This document shows, piece after piece, positions 25,631 through 33,677 of a stretch of 64,000 nucleotides of DNA. The notes under the pieces were generated by a model, which ran no database searches, had not been told where the DNA came from, and saw nothing but the letters and a program-made list of their open reading frames with translations. The position numbers and the translations under genes were made by a program. The stretch's first letter is position 1, and the number at the start of each line of letters is the position of its first letter. Source of the DNA: Paraflavitalea sp. CAU 1676 (lineage in GTDB: Bacteria > Bacteroidota > Bacteroidia > Chitinophagales > Chitinophagaceae); assembly GCF_029223285.1 (NCBI RefSeq), contig NZ_JARHUJ010000009.1:248001-312000 (forward strand), in the 5' to 3' direction.

Positions 25631-27151
25631 ATGAAGAAGTCTCGTTTGTTGCTCGTGCCGCTTTTGGCGGCATGCACCACCGCATTTGCCCAAAAGAAGC
25701 CTAACATCTTGATCATCATGGGCGACGATATAGGCTGGTTCAATCCCAGCTGTTACAACCAGGGCATGATGGGTTTTAAAACGCCCAATATTGACCGCAT
25801 AGCCCAGGAGGGAGGTAAGTTCAATACCTGGTATGGACAGCAAAGCTGTACAGCCGGTAGGGCCGCGTTTCTAACGGGGCAGTCGCCCATTCGTACGGGA
25901 CTCACCAAGGTGGGCATGCCCGGGGCCGATATAGGCCTGCGCGATCAGGATCCCACGATAGCCGAATACCTGAAGGTGTTGGGTTATGCAACGGGTCAGT
26001 TCGGGAAGAACCACCTGGGCGATAAGGATGAGTTCCTGCCCACCAAACACGGGTTCGATGAATTTTTTGGTAACCTGTATCACCTCAATGCGGAGGAAGA
26101 ACCGGAGAATCCTGATTATCCCAAATCCCCAGACTTCAAGAAAAAGTTTGGCCCCCGTGGCGTGATCAGGTCATCGGCCGACGGAAAAATTGAAGACACT
26201 GGTCCGTTAACCAAGAAAAGGATGGAAACCGTCGATGAAGAGTTTACAGTCGCTGCCATTAATTTCATGGACCGGCAAACGAAAGCCAATAAGCCATTCC
26301 TCTGTTATTACAATTCCACACGCATGCACGTATTTACGCATTTGAGTGCGCAGTACGAAGGCAAAACAGGATTGGGGCTGCAGGCGGATGGGATGACGGA
26401 GCACGACGATAATGTGGGAAAGCTGTTGAAGAAAGTAGATGAATTGGGCATAGCAGAGAATACGATCATTATTTATACAACCGACAATGGTGCCGAGTTG
26501 ATGTCCTGGCCCGATGGTGGAAGTACACCCTTCCGCGGCGAAAAGGCCACCAATTGGGAAGGTGGTTATCGGGTGCCTACCTTGATCAAATGGCCTGGGG
26601 TAATTAAAGCGGGCACTATTTACAACGAGATATTTTCGCACGAAGATGTGTTGCCGACATTGTGTGCGGCGGCTGGCGATGCCAATGTAGTGGCCAAAAC
26701 ATTAACAGGTTATAAGCTGCAAACCAAAACCGTGAAGGTGCACCTCGATGGTTACAATATGCTGCCTTTCTTCAAGGGAGAAGTGAAAGAGTCACCCCGT
26801 AGGGAGTTTTTATATTGGAGCGATGATGGCGATATATTCGGCATCCGGTACGATCGTTGGAAGTTGGTGTTCATAGAGCAAAACCATGAAGGGATAGAAG
26901 TATGGTCGAAGGGGTTTGACAAGCTCCGTTTTCCGAAGACGTTCGATCTGTTGGCCGACCCGTTCGAGCGGGGCGATAAGTCGATTCTGTACAATATGTG
27001 GATGGTGGAGCGTGCGCCGATGATGTATGGGGCGCAGGCCCTGGTGGCCAAGTGGCTCAGCACGTTTAGGGAATTTCCGCCGCGGCAAAAGCCAGCCTCA
27101 TTCAATTTGGATGAGATCATGCAGAAGATGAGTGAGCCCAGGCGTAACTAA
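25631..27151 (+). CDS. Arylsulfatase-type sulfatase with CTAGR active-site motif
   Basis: This is a 506-aa exported sulfatase with signal peptide MKKSRLLLVPLLAACTTAFAQ. The core opens with KPNILIIMGDDIGWFNPSCY. The catalytic motif is CTAGR (Cys73 in QQSCTAGRAAFLTGQ) instead of CxPxR, so Ala replaces the Pro. Other conserved parts are FGKNHLGD and YTTDNGAELMSWPDGG. It is otherwise full length. It lies far from the SusCD operons, alone between terminators. The formylglycine-generating enzyme of aerobes prefers CxPxR, while the radical-SAM anSME enzymes accept CxAxR; which one modifies this protein cannot be seen here. Confidence 0.9.
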   Translation: MKKSRLLLVPLLAACTTAFAQKKPNILIIMGDDIGWFNPSCYNQGMMGFKTPNIDRIAQEGGKFNTWYGQQSCTAGRAAFLTGQSPIRTGLTKVGMPGADIGLRDQDPTIAEYLKVLGYATGQFGKNHLGDKDEFLPTKHGFDEFFGNLYHLNAEEEPENPDYPKSPDFKKKFGPRGVIRSSADGKIEDTGPLTKKRMETVDEEFTVAAINFMDRQTKANKPFLCYYNSTRMHVFTHLSAQYEGKTGLGLQADGMTEHDDNVGKLLKKVDELGIAENTIIIYTTDNGAELMSWPDGGSTPFRGEKATNWEGGYRVPTLIKWPGVIKAGTIYNEIFSHEDVLPTLCAAAGDANVVAKTLTGYKLQTKTVKVHLDGYNMLPFFKGEVKESPRREFLYWSDDGDIFGIRYDRWKLVFIEQNHEGIEVWSKGFDKLRFPKTFDLLADPFERGDKSILYNMWMVERAPMMYGAQALVAKWLSTFREFPPRQKPASFNLDEIMQKMSEPRRN

Positions 27152-27173
27152 AATTTCGAATAGTTGAGTACAT

Positions 27174-27211
27174 TGGAGCACAGAGGCGGCTTCGGCTAGC
27201 GCTGTGCTCCA
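27174..27211 (+). terminator. Hairpin after the sulfatase gene
   Basis: A 10-bp stem TGGAGCACAG / CTGTGCTCCA with a GC-rich inner hairpin; the following T-run (TGTTATTT) is weak. Confidence 0.6.
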
Positions 27212-27273
27212 TGTTATTTGGGGTGATCGTTCAATGCCGATATTGAACTACCTTTCGGGTAAGTCGCCTATAC

Positions 27274-27894
27274 ATGAAACGAGAAACCTACCTGGAGTCA
27301 ATTGAACCACTGCTCGGTTATTTCAATGGCCTCATCCCTTTGGTTAAAAAGGAGAAGGAACTGGTGGCCGAAAAGTTTCATCCCCGGCTATTCAGGAAGC
27401 GCCAATATGTATTGCAGGAAGGGGATGTCTGCACGCAATTTTATTTTGTAGTGCGCGGCTGTTTGAGAATGTATAAGATCGATGAAAAGGGGAACACCCA
27501 TATACTTCAATTCGCCACAGATAATTATTGGATACTTGATTTAGGCAGTTTCCATGGCCTCAAACCTTCCACCTTGAATATCGATGCACTGGAAGATACG
27601 GTCGTGTTGCAGATCAATCGCGAAGACCTTATCCAATTATATACGGCAGCGCCAAAGTTTGATCGCATATTCAGGGTGCTGATCGAAAACAGTTTTGTGC
27701 GCTTACAGGAGCGTCTCCTGCAAAACATCAGCTCCACGGCTGAGGAGCGCTACCAGTCATTTCTCGATGTATACCCGCATTTGGTAAACAGACTTTCTCA
27801 GGTTCAAATAGCTTCTTATTTGGGCATCACGCCCGAATTCCTGAGCCGGCTGCGCAACCGGAAAAAGAACGCCAAAAAGCCCTCAAAATCTTAA
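27274..27894 (+). CDS. Crp/Fnr-family transcription regulator
   Basis: The 206-aa protein has a cyclic-nucleotide-binding-like beta-barrel (about 25-130: RKRQYVLQEGDVCTQFYFVVRGCLRMYKIDEKGNTHILQF), a dimer helix (about 130-150) and a C-terminal winged helix with the motif LSQVQIASYLGITPEFLSRLRNRKK. It lacks the N-terminal cysteine cluster of true Fnr. In Bacteroidota such proteins usually control a neighbouring gene; here the next gene is the NAD(P)-binding reductase at 27995, 100 bases downstream on the same strand, which is the likely target. Confidence 0.9.
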   Translation: MKRETYLESIEPLLGYFNGLIPLVKKEKELVAEKFHPRLFRKRQYVLQEGDVCTQFYFVVRGCLRMYKIDEKGNTHILQFATDNYWILDLGSFHGLKPSTLNIDALEDTVVLQINREDLIQLYTAAPKFDRIFRVLIENSFVRLQERLLQNISSTAEERYQSFLDVYPHLVNRLSQVQIASYLGITPEFLSRLRNRKKNAKKPSKS

Positions 27895-27994
27895 ACTGGA
27901 TCAAGGCTATTTCTTAAACCAGGTCATTGGACCGCACCTGCTTTTCGTCGGAAGTTTGCATTACAAATAATTCTTAACAACAAAAGAAAAAGTG

Positions 27995-28648
27995 ATGTCA
28001 ACTACAAAAACAAAAGTCGCAGTCATTGGTCTTGGCAATATAGGAAAGGTAGTAGCAGCCAATCTGGTGAAAGGTGGCCGCCCGGTTATTATTGCAGATC
28101 GCAAAGAGGAAAAGTCAAGGCAGCTGGCGCAGCAATTGGGCACACTTACCACGCCTTTGTCAATACCTGCCGCCATTAAGGAGGCAGAGATCGTGATCTT
28201 CGCGGTATGGTTTCCGGTCATCGCAGAATTGCTGAAGCAATACGAGGCTGAACTCGAAGGGAAGGTCATCATTGATCCCTCCAATCCTATTGCGCCCGAT
28301 GAAAACGGTGGGTTTAAAAAGATAATTGAGGCCAGTCAGTCTGCGGGGCAGGTCAACAAGGCGGTATTGCCCAAAGGGGCAAAGCTGGTGAAGGCGTTTG
28401 GAACATTGGCTGCAGCATCGCTGGAGCATGTAGCGTTTCAGCAGCCGGATAAAGCGGTGTTGTTTTACACAACCGATCAATCGGGCGTTAACTCCATCGT
28501 AGAGGAATTGATAAAAGACAGTGGGTTTGAGCCATTGCGGGTGGGTGCCATCGATCAGTCTATTCGGATAGAGGTATTTGGCGACCTGCATGAGTTTGGA
28601 GCATTGGGCAAAACCGTTACCCTGGCTGAGGCCGAGGTAAAGATTTAG
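27995..28648 (+). CDS. NAD(P)-binding Rossmann oxidoreductase (F420-reductase-like family)
   Basis: The 217-aa cytoplasmic protein begins with a dinucleotide-binding motif VAVIGLGNIGKVVAANLVKGG and ADRKEEKSRQLAQQLG (second strand ending without acidic residue, so NADPH is favoured). Middle parts VIFAVWFPVIAELLKQY, VIIDPSNPIAPDENG and VKAFGTLAA are typical of the NADP oxidoreductase coenzyme-F420-dependent-like family used in ordinary bacteria as NADPH reductases. ATG at 27995 directly follows an in-frame GTG; ATG is preferred. It probably responds to the Crp/Fnr protein encoded upstream. Confidence 0.85.
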   Translation: MSTTKTKVAVIGLGNIGKVVAANLVKGGRPVIIADRKEEKSRQLAQQLGTLTTPLSIPAAIKEAEIVIFAVWFPVIAELLKQYEAELEGKVIIDPSNPIAPDENGGFKKIIEASQSAGQVNKAVLPKGAKLVKAFGTLAAASLEHVAFQQPDKAVLFYTTDQSGVNSIVEELIKDSGFEPLRVGAIDQSIRIEVFGDLHEFGALGKTVTLAEAEVKI

Positions 28649-28726
28649 TTCAAAGTGACTCCATAAAGTAAAGAAGAATTTCTTCGGATTACCGAAACGG
28701 AATCAACCTTCAAATCTGTATAGCAG

Positions 28727-28761
28727 GCAACAGCCCCGTCCCAAAATGGCGGGGTTGTTGC
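28727..28761. terminator. Hairpin between convergent genes
   Basis: A 12-bp stem GCAACAGCCCCG / CGGGGTTGTTGC (one G-U pair) spans the space between the plus-strand reductase and the stop codon of the minus-strand gene. No clear T-run follows on either strand. Confidence 0.55.
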
Positions 28762-29078
28762 TAAGGCAGGTGCACGGTTGATTTGAAGTAATCATAGAAC
28801 GCTTTCGAAAAGCGCTCATTTTTCTCTTCACTTTTCTTGATCTTCATAAGGTAGTCAGGGAGGGCGTCATTTTGGAGGGCGTCGGTAACCTCATTGGCGG
28901 GGAGCAGACTGAATTCGGTGGTGGTAACGGTAATAATGGGGTAGAAGCCTTCGCTGGCGGGAAACTTTTGGACCAGCAGGTCAAACACGCGGGTAATGTC
29001 TGCTGGTTTGCGAAGGGGAGTCATGTCGATGTCGAAGATGTTTTTGCCGTTTTGTACTACAGCAATCTGGAATTTCAT
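28761..29078 (-). CDS. Unknown 105-aa protein
   Basis: A small soluble protein starting MKFQIAVVQNGKNIFDIDMTPL. No family is recognised. The frame is open further upstream, but that part is low-complexity and overlaps the next gene in another frame, so ATG at 29078 is used. A central VFDLLVQKFPASEGFYPIITVTTTEF segment and a charged C-terminal helix (KIKKSEEKNERFSKAFYDYF) are visible. Confidence 0.65.
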   Translation of the reverse strand: MKFQIAVVQNGKNIFDIDMTPLRKPADITRVFDLLVQKFPASEGFYPIITVTTTEFSLLPANEVTDALQNDALPDYLMKIKKSEEKNERFSKAFYDYFKSTVHLP

Positions 29079-29151
29079 GGCAGTAGCTTGAGGTGGTGGA
29101 TTAAAAGACGAAACAGGCAGGGCATACAAACAATAGGGCGGGGGCGATGGA

Positions 29152-29454
29152 TCATTGCCCCGGCTTTTTCTTTTTGTGCTGTTCTTGTTGGTGGAGGATG
29201 TAGGCGGCTTCTGCGAGCTTCTGTAGGTTTTCGTAAAGGAAGAGCAGGTTGCCGCGTTCGAAACCTGTTTCGTGCCAGGAGTTCTGGTTACCGAGGGCGC
29301 TGCATAGCCAGTTCCACATTTCTTTGCGAACTTCTTTGAGGTGAAAGCCGTCGAAGAAGGCATCGATAACGATTTGGGGATTTTGTTTTTCTTCTTTGGA
29401 TAGTACCTGGAGGCGATTGGCTTTTTTGTAGCGTTGAAGCATTTTCTTACTCAT
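29152..29454 (-). CDS. Unknown helical 100-aa protein
   Basis: A small soluble, mostly helical protein (MSKKMLQRYKKANRLQVLSKEE ... AFFDGFHLKEVRKEMWNWLCSAL ... LFLYENLQKLAEAAYIL) with a Lys-rich end. Family not recognised. It lies 73 bases upstream of the other unknown minus-strand gene and may share its transcript. Confidence 0.65.
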   Translation of the reverse strand: MSKKMLQRYKKANRLQVLSKEEKQNPQIVIDAFFDGFHLKEVRKEMWNWLCSALGNQNSWHETGFERGNLLFLYENLQKLAEAAYILHQQEQHKKKKPGQ

Positions 29455-29801
29455 GAGTAAAGGATTAATTGTGAAAAAAGCTCAGCGCTGTGGTTGGGTG
29501 ATCTGGTTCTCGCGAGGTCGGTGCATGCGTAAAAAAGCTTGAGTCACACCTTGCGAACTGTTAGCGGAAAAATCGTTTCGATCGACTTCTACAAAGCTGC
29601 AGAAAATATTTCGAATATCCCTTGTGCGATCGCCCAGTGGAAGTATGGAAAGTTTTTCGTATGGAGTGCCGGGAATCTTGCGGTTAGTTAAATGCTAGGC
29701 GAAGTAAATAGCCTTCCAGGTTTATTTATAGGTGACGTCCTGATCGCAAGTAGCCAACAAGAAGAGTTTAGAATGAGTTTGTCGTCACTGTCATAGTTTA
29801 C
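29455..29801. other. Gene-free stretch
   Basis: I see no convincing gene, RNA or repeat here. A few short unlinked reading frames suggest decayed coding sequence but nothing can be identified. Confidence 0.5.
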
Positions 29802-30677
29802 TTAAGTTTGGCTGGTCTTGTTAATATTAAGTACTTCAAAGTCTTTTAGCGTTGTTCCGTTTGATAATTTCCATTCCTCCAATCCATTTGCATTGCGTCC
29901 CATTACCATCACGGCCGCGGTTGAAGGACTTGAAAAAACATAGTCTTCAGAAAATTCGTAAGATTCGCCGTTTTCTATAAGCACTTCCTCTTCAATTAAT
30001 CTTTGCCGTAATCTTAAGAAAGATGGAGTAATAGATGGGACGGTTGTCATCGCGGCCTTTGATCCCTTGAAAACGACAAAACCATCCGATGTTGATTTTC
30101 CTTGCGCATCAGCGCCCCGGGCCGCTTTTATAAAAAATATGTCTTTTTGAATTATTTGCTTTGGTTGCGCCTCACGTTTTTCTTCAAAAACCTTATGTCC
30201 AAGTGTATTTACAAGGAGCTTGATGTTTTCTAGATATTCTTCCATTTCGGCCTGATCAGACTCTGATATTGATGACCTTGTGGGTACAGCGCTATTTAGA
30301 ATTTTATATCTGTTTGCAGTAATTGCGGTATCGTAAAGTCGATTTTCTAAATACTTAATATGTGCTTTGTTCAAATTTTCGTCTTTGCTAACAAACACAA
30401 TTGTTTCATGCCAGAAGTCTTTTTGTGGTAGGTGCTGAATAATCCTTTTTAAAACTTCCTCACCTTCTCCAATATATACAAGGTCATTGAAATCTTCGTC
30501 TTTACCAAAAAGTAAGTAAACACCTGTGCTTGCTAGGTCTTCTCGGTCTATGGAATCTTTCACTTTATTTCTTGGAATTCTGTAGGCTTTACCTGTCCAG
30601 TTTGATAGTTCGCAGGTAATTCTTCCATTAGAATCACCATCAAGCAAGAATAGTTTTATTGTCTTTCCGAATTTCAT
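29802..30677 (-). CDS. GIY-YIG nuclease-domain protein with DUF4357
   Basis: This 291-aa cytoplasmic protein has a GIY-YIG-like domain (about 48-125: TGVYLLFGKDEDFNDLVYIGEGEEVLKRIIQH, then HIKYLENRLYDTA with the expected Glu) and a C-terminal DUF4357 domain (about 240-285: SSPSTAAVMVMGRNANGLEEWKLSNGTTL). Such proteins are common stand-alone genes in bacteria, often in variable regions; their role is not established. The gene and its surroundings are clearly richer in A/T than the neighbours, which suggests recent transfer. Confidence 0.85.
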   Translation of the reverse strand: MKFGKTIKLFLLDGDSNGRITCELSNWTGKAYRIPRNKVKDSIDREDLASTGVYLLFGKDEDFNDLVYIGEGEEVLKRIIQHLPQKDFWHETIVFVSKDENLNKAHIKYLENRLYDTAITANRYKILNSAVPTRSSISESDQAEMEEYLENIKLLVNTLGHKVFEEKREAQPKQIIQKDIFFIKAARGADAQGKSTSDGFVVFKGSKAAMTTVPSITPSFLRLRQRLIEEEVLIENGESYEFSEDYVFSSPSTAAVMVMGRNANGLEEWKLSNGTTLKDFEVLNINKTSQT

Positions 30678-31030
30678 GAATTTGTGTTTACAGTGCCTGC
30701 AACCATTCCAATCATTGGAGATGGCACGGGAATAAGATTACAAACGTTTACCTTGTTTTAGTAACGATTAGTGAAATCTGCATGCAAAATTATCGCTGCA
30801 ACTACTAAATATAGGCAAGTTGCATCTAGATTCAAATGTGTTTGAAGTTCCTTTTTTTATTATTCTACATTTATGATGGTCCCCCACGATGTATGACATT
30901 GGCTAAAAATAATTATTTACGGTCGGCGAGTTAATTGATTTTTGTCAAATGCGCAATGGCTCATCGAGTCTTCTATATGTTAATCAGATATTCAACTGAA
31001 ATAATTGGTCGAAAATTGTTCGCGCTCCCA
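30678..31030. other. A/T-rich gene-free stretch
   Basis: No gene, RNA or repeat is apparent. Base composition matches the adjacent GIY-YIG gene, so this may be the rest of the same transferred segment. Confidence 0.5.
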
Positions 31031-31060
31031 CCAAAAAACCCCGCCCTCACGGACGGGGTT
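31031..31060 (-). terminator. Intrinsic terminator, minus strand
   Basis: On the minus strand a stem AACCCCG / CGGGGTT with an inner CC/GG pair is followed by TTTTTTGG. It serves the small gene starting at 31306. Confidence 0.85.
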
Positions 31061-31093
31061 GCCCCATTAACCATTTAGAACCTATATTGAATC

Positions 31094-31306
31094 CTAGTGC
31101 TTCTGGTTGTCTACAACCGCCTGGCTCACGGTGCTGGCTACTGTTCCGGCCACTGCCAGGTAGCCTGCTACCTTCACCACAATCGCCGGCAATACTACCG
31201 GTGTGGTAAGGATCGCAGCACTGGCCGCCGCCAGTATCAGCCCCCAGTTCCGCAACTTCGAAAAGAAGGGCGGTGTAGGCGATTGAAGTCTTTCTTGAAT
31301 ACCCAT
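31094..31306 (-). CDS. Small membrane protein, 70 aa
   Basis: The protein has one or two hydrophobic helices (about 23-43 WGLILAAASAAILTTPVVL and 44-64 IVVKVAGYLAVAGTVASTVSQAV) in a short polar frame. It resembles small holin-like membrane proteins in composition, but no family is recognised. A clear terminator follows it. Next to the unknown-family genes starting at 31655 it may belong to the same accessory group. Confidence 0.7.
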   Translation of the reverse strand: MGIQERLQSPTPPFFSKLRNWGLILAAASAAILTTPVVLPAIVVKVAGYLAVAGTVASTVSQAVVDNQKH

Positions 31307-31654
31307 AGTTACATACGTTTAAAGTTGAACAATAGATTTATAGAAAAATCACTACAGGCTACGCCGATTGCCGGTGGGTAGGGAATCATCCCCGTTGGTG
31401 GCCGCCCAGGGCAGGTCATTACAAACCAGCTGGCATGGTCGTCCAGCCCGTTGTACACCGGGTGGTTGCTCTGCGCCAGGCAGGGCGCACCGATTTTTAG
31501 TATTTTGGCAAAAGGAGTAAACCCGTAGTGAAGAGGAGAGGGGCCACTAGTCAAAGCCCCGGCAACGTTGCCGATCACAACCCTGGCAGTCCGGCCGGTC
31601 CCACACAGGTTGCAATTATGTAAGGAGAAAGATAGTCGAAGTCGTCAGGGCATA
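31307..31654. other. Gene-free stretch with doubtful reading frame
   Basis: The only frame of note is an 89-codon minus-strand ORF (31309-31578) with a Pro/Gly-rich, uneven composition and no family likeness; I do not call it. Otherwise nothing is seen. Confidence 0.45.
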
Positions 31655-32329
31655 TCATGAAGGTTCCGCTTCACCCCTGGCCGTTTTCAGGCATTGCAGC
31701 ATCATCCCCCCGTTCGATAAACTCAGGTGATAACGCCCATTAACGCACTGGTAAAAACCCAGCCCAAAGAACAATAGGAGAGGTTTTCCATCCAGCACCT
31801 TCACCATCACCGGCAGGTTAATTTCCGGGTGCTCCTCATCGAGCGACAGGTAGTTGGAGTAAACGACATTCCGCTCAAAGGTCTTCCGCGCAAAGTCAAA
31901 GCTGGCCGCACAGGCTACAAATCGCACATGCGTAGCCGCCCGCTCCGTATGCAGGTCTATCAAAGGGCGCAGCGCAGGCACTTTCACCCAGCAAATGCCG
32001 GTACTGCCATTGATATCCCCTTCAAACTTCATATAGCTCACCTGGTGTACAGACTTCCGTCCGCCCAGTTCATGCCCTTCCAGCAACGTGAGGTCGCCAT
32101 TTTCCACCGTTCGCTCTCCATAGTTATTATGCATATCCGTTTTCTGTATCCGGGCCAGCTGCTTCACCAACGCTCCCCGGTTCAAGGCCTTCGTGTCTTC
32201 ATAGATCACCGGCCTTAAGCAGGTATGTATTAAGCCGGTCGCTTCACAGAGTCGGCCAAATTCTTCCCGACCTGCTTCTTGCAATGTTACCTCTTGCTTT
32301 TCTTTTAAGTTGATGACAATTGCTTTCAT
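31655..32329 (-). CDS. Unknown-family protein, copy A of three paralogs
   Basis: This is a 224-aa soluble protein. Order-conserved segments link it to the plus-strand genes at 32829 and 33678: a GxLxLLEGHEL turn (about 78-90), a VKVPALRPL strand (about 118-126), HVRFVACAASFDF (about 135-147) and a C-terminal LFFGLGFYQCVNGRYHL (about 185-201). Copy A lacks the N-terminal segment shared by copies B and C (GLxxDxxKNDP-like). It is transcribed away from copies B and C. Function unknown; the shared strands suggest a beta-sandwich. Confidence 0.7.
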   Translation of the reverse strand: MKAIVINLKEKQEVTLQEAGREEFGRLCEATGLIHTCLRPVIYEDTKALNRGALVKQLARIQKTDMHNNYGERTVENGDLTLLEGHELGGRKSVHQVSYMKFEGDINGSTGICWVKVPALRPLIDLHTERAATHVRFVACAASFDFARKTFERNVVYSNYLSLDEEHPEINLPVMVKVLDGKPLLLFFGLGFYQCVNGRYHLSLSNGGMMLQCLKTARGEAEPS

Positions 32330-32438
32330 AAAATGTCATTAAATAGAGTGATGAATATTGTTTGTTGTTCGTCTTGCACATAACAAACCTACAACATCGC
32401 ATACCCCATTTCCTAATTTTCGTGCACCTGATTTTGCC

Positions 32439-32482
32439 CATGTCAGGTTATGTCATGACATGTCATGACATAACCTGACATG
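32439..32482. promoter_or_regulatory. Perfect 44-bp palindrome with 10-bp-spaced half-sites
   Basis: The sequence is a perfect palindrome centred between 32460 and 32461. It contains two copies of the palindromic decamer TGTCATGACA (32451 and 32461), flanked by TGTCAGGTTA and TAACCTGACA. TGTCA occurs at 32441, 32451 and 32461, and TGACA at 32456, 32466 and 32476, one helical turn apart. It lies between divergent copies A (minus) and B (plus) of the unknown family, 110 bases ahead of copy A. An operator for several dimers side by side is the natural reading; a hairpin element is the alternative. Confidence 0.65.
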
Positions 32483-32641
32483 CTCCAAAATACCATCTCA
32501 AAAATTTGCAAACACCCTTTCAATTATCCTACGTTTGCAGTACAAGGTTATAGCAACAGTAAAAGATCAGCAGTCAGGAAATAGTCAGGTGGCATAAGAT
32601 CCTCCGTCAAACAGTTTGAAGGCACCGGTTCCCACTCGCTC

Positions 32642-32680
32642 CCGTACCCGATCCGTACCGCACCCGTACCGGTCCCGTAT
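32642..32680 (+). repeat. Four direct repeats of CCGTACC with 11-bp period
   Basis: CCGTACC occurs at 32642, 32653 and 32664 with 4-base spacers, followed by CCGTATA at 32675. Heptamers with 11-bp period are the layout of OmpR/PhoB-type response-regulator sites. It lies 150 bases ahead of copy B. A shorter version (TCGTACC...TCGTATA, 10-bp period, followed by AAA as here) occurs at 34822. Confidence 0.55.
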
Positions 32681-32828
32681 AAATAGCACAACTTTTTAAA
32701 ATGATACTCTTTCTCTAAAAGCGGTAGGGCAGCTGGCGCCCCCTCCGCACAGGGAAAGTCTGTTCATACCGGTTGCTTCGCGGGCAACCACCCTTTCTAT
32801 TATTCATTAACAAGTAAAAATTAAAGTT

Positions 32829-33599
32829 ATGCCTAAGCAAATAGGATTGATAAAGCTTAAAGGGTCTGTCGATGACCTCGTTTTCTCCAAAACACAGGAT
32901 GGCTACATGGCCCAAAAGAAGGCGCTCTTCAATGCCGATAAATTGAAGAATGATCCCAACTACGAGCAGGTGCGCCTTAATAACCTCGAGTTCGCCACCG
33001 GTGGCAATGCCAGTCGTATACTCCGCGAAGCCTTCTCCAACGAGATCTTCAAAGCGTCCGACAATCGCATGATCAGTCGCCTCACCCAAACCATGATCGC
33101 CGCCCTCCAGGCCGATGCGGTCAATGACTATGGTTACCGCCAGGTGCAGTCCGGCAATATGGGCCTGCTCGATGGGTTCGATTTCAACCTCGGCGTACCC
33201 CTCTCATCTACAGTAAGGGTACCCTTCACAGCAACGGCCAATCGTGCAACCGGTCAGGTCAATGTAACCGTCCCCGCGCTCATCCCGCAGGAGCGGGTAG
33301 CGGCCCCGGCAGGAGGTGTCACGCACTACCGCCTGTTCGCCGCCGCAGCTGCGTTGGATTTCTCCACTGGCGCCAGCTTCAGCTTCCGGCTGTCAACGCC
33401 CAATTTGCCGCACGATAACAACGAGGGTGCAGTAACCACGCTGGCACTTACCCTGCCGGCAGCGTCCACGCAGCCCATCGTCGTCATTCTCGGGGTCGAG
33501 TTCATGAAGATGGTCAACAACAAGGTATATCCCAATACCAAAAAGCAGAATGCCCTGCAGATCCTCGCGATCGATACACCACCCGCATCCGGTGGGTAA
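32829..33599 (+). CDS. Unknown-family protein, copy B of three paralogs
   Basis: This is a 256-aa soluble protein. It opens MPKQIGLIKLKGSVDDLVFSK, followed by a helical part with LKNDPNYEQVRLNNLEFATGGNASRILREAF (about 39-70) and a beta part with GNMGLLDGFDFNLGVPL, VNVTVPALIPQE, THYRLFAAAAALDFS and LGVEFMKMVNNKVYP. The same parts recur in copies A and C. No signal peptide, no enzyme motif. The long 5-prime region with a palindrome and direct repeats implies tight control. Family function is unknown to me. Confidence 0.75.
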   Translation: MPKQIGLIKLKGSVDDLVFSKTQDGYMAQKKALFNADKLKNDPNYEQVRLNNLEFATGGNASRILREAFSNEIFKASDNRMISRLTQTMIAALQADAVNDYGYRQVQSGNMGLLDGFDFNLGVPLSSTVRVPFTATANRATGQVNVTVPALIPQERVAAPAGGVTHYRLFAAAAALDFSTGASFSFRLSTPNLPHDNNEGAVTTLALTLPAASTQPIVVILGVEFMKMVNNKVYPNTKKQNALQILAIDTPPASGG

Positions 33600-33626
33600 A
33601 GGCAGCCCGCAAGGGAACACCACAAA

Positions 33627-33650
33627 AGGGGCCGGTTCGTCCGGCCCCCT
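33627..33650 (+). terminator. Hairpin between copies B and C
   Basis: An 8-bp stem GGGGCCGG / CCGGCCCC with a 5-base loop lies 28 bases after the stop of copy B and 28 bases before copy C. The T-run is poor, so read-through is likely. Confidence 0.6.
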
Positions 33651-33677
33651 GTTTAAAACAGCTCAAAATGAAAAGTC

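Noticed and set aside
27274-27894. Crp/Fnr gene as the regulator of the two Fnr-type boxes
   Set aside because: It lacks oxygen-sensing cysteines and is 26 kb away next to its own probable target; the true regulator may lie outside the window.
28761-29363. Long form of the 105-aa unknown gene
   Set aside because: The N-terminal 95 residues are low-complexity Ser/Thr/Pro and lie over another gene; the protein-like part starts at 29078.
31309-31578. 89-codon minus-strand ORF
   Set aside because: Composition is uneven, no family likeness, no supporting signals; treated as chance frame.
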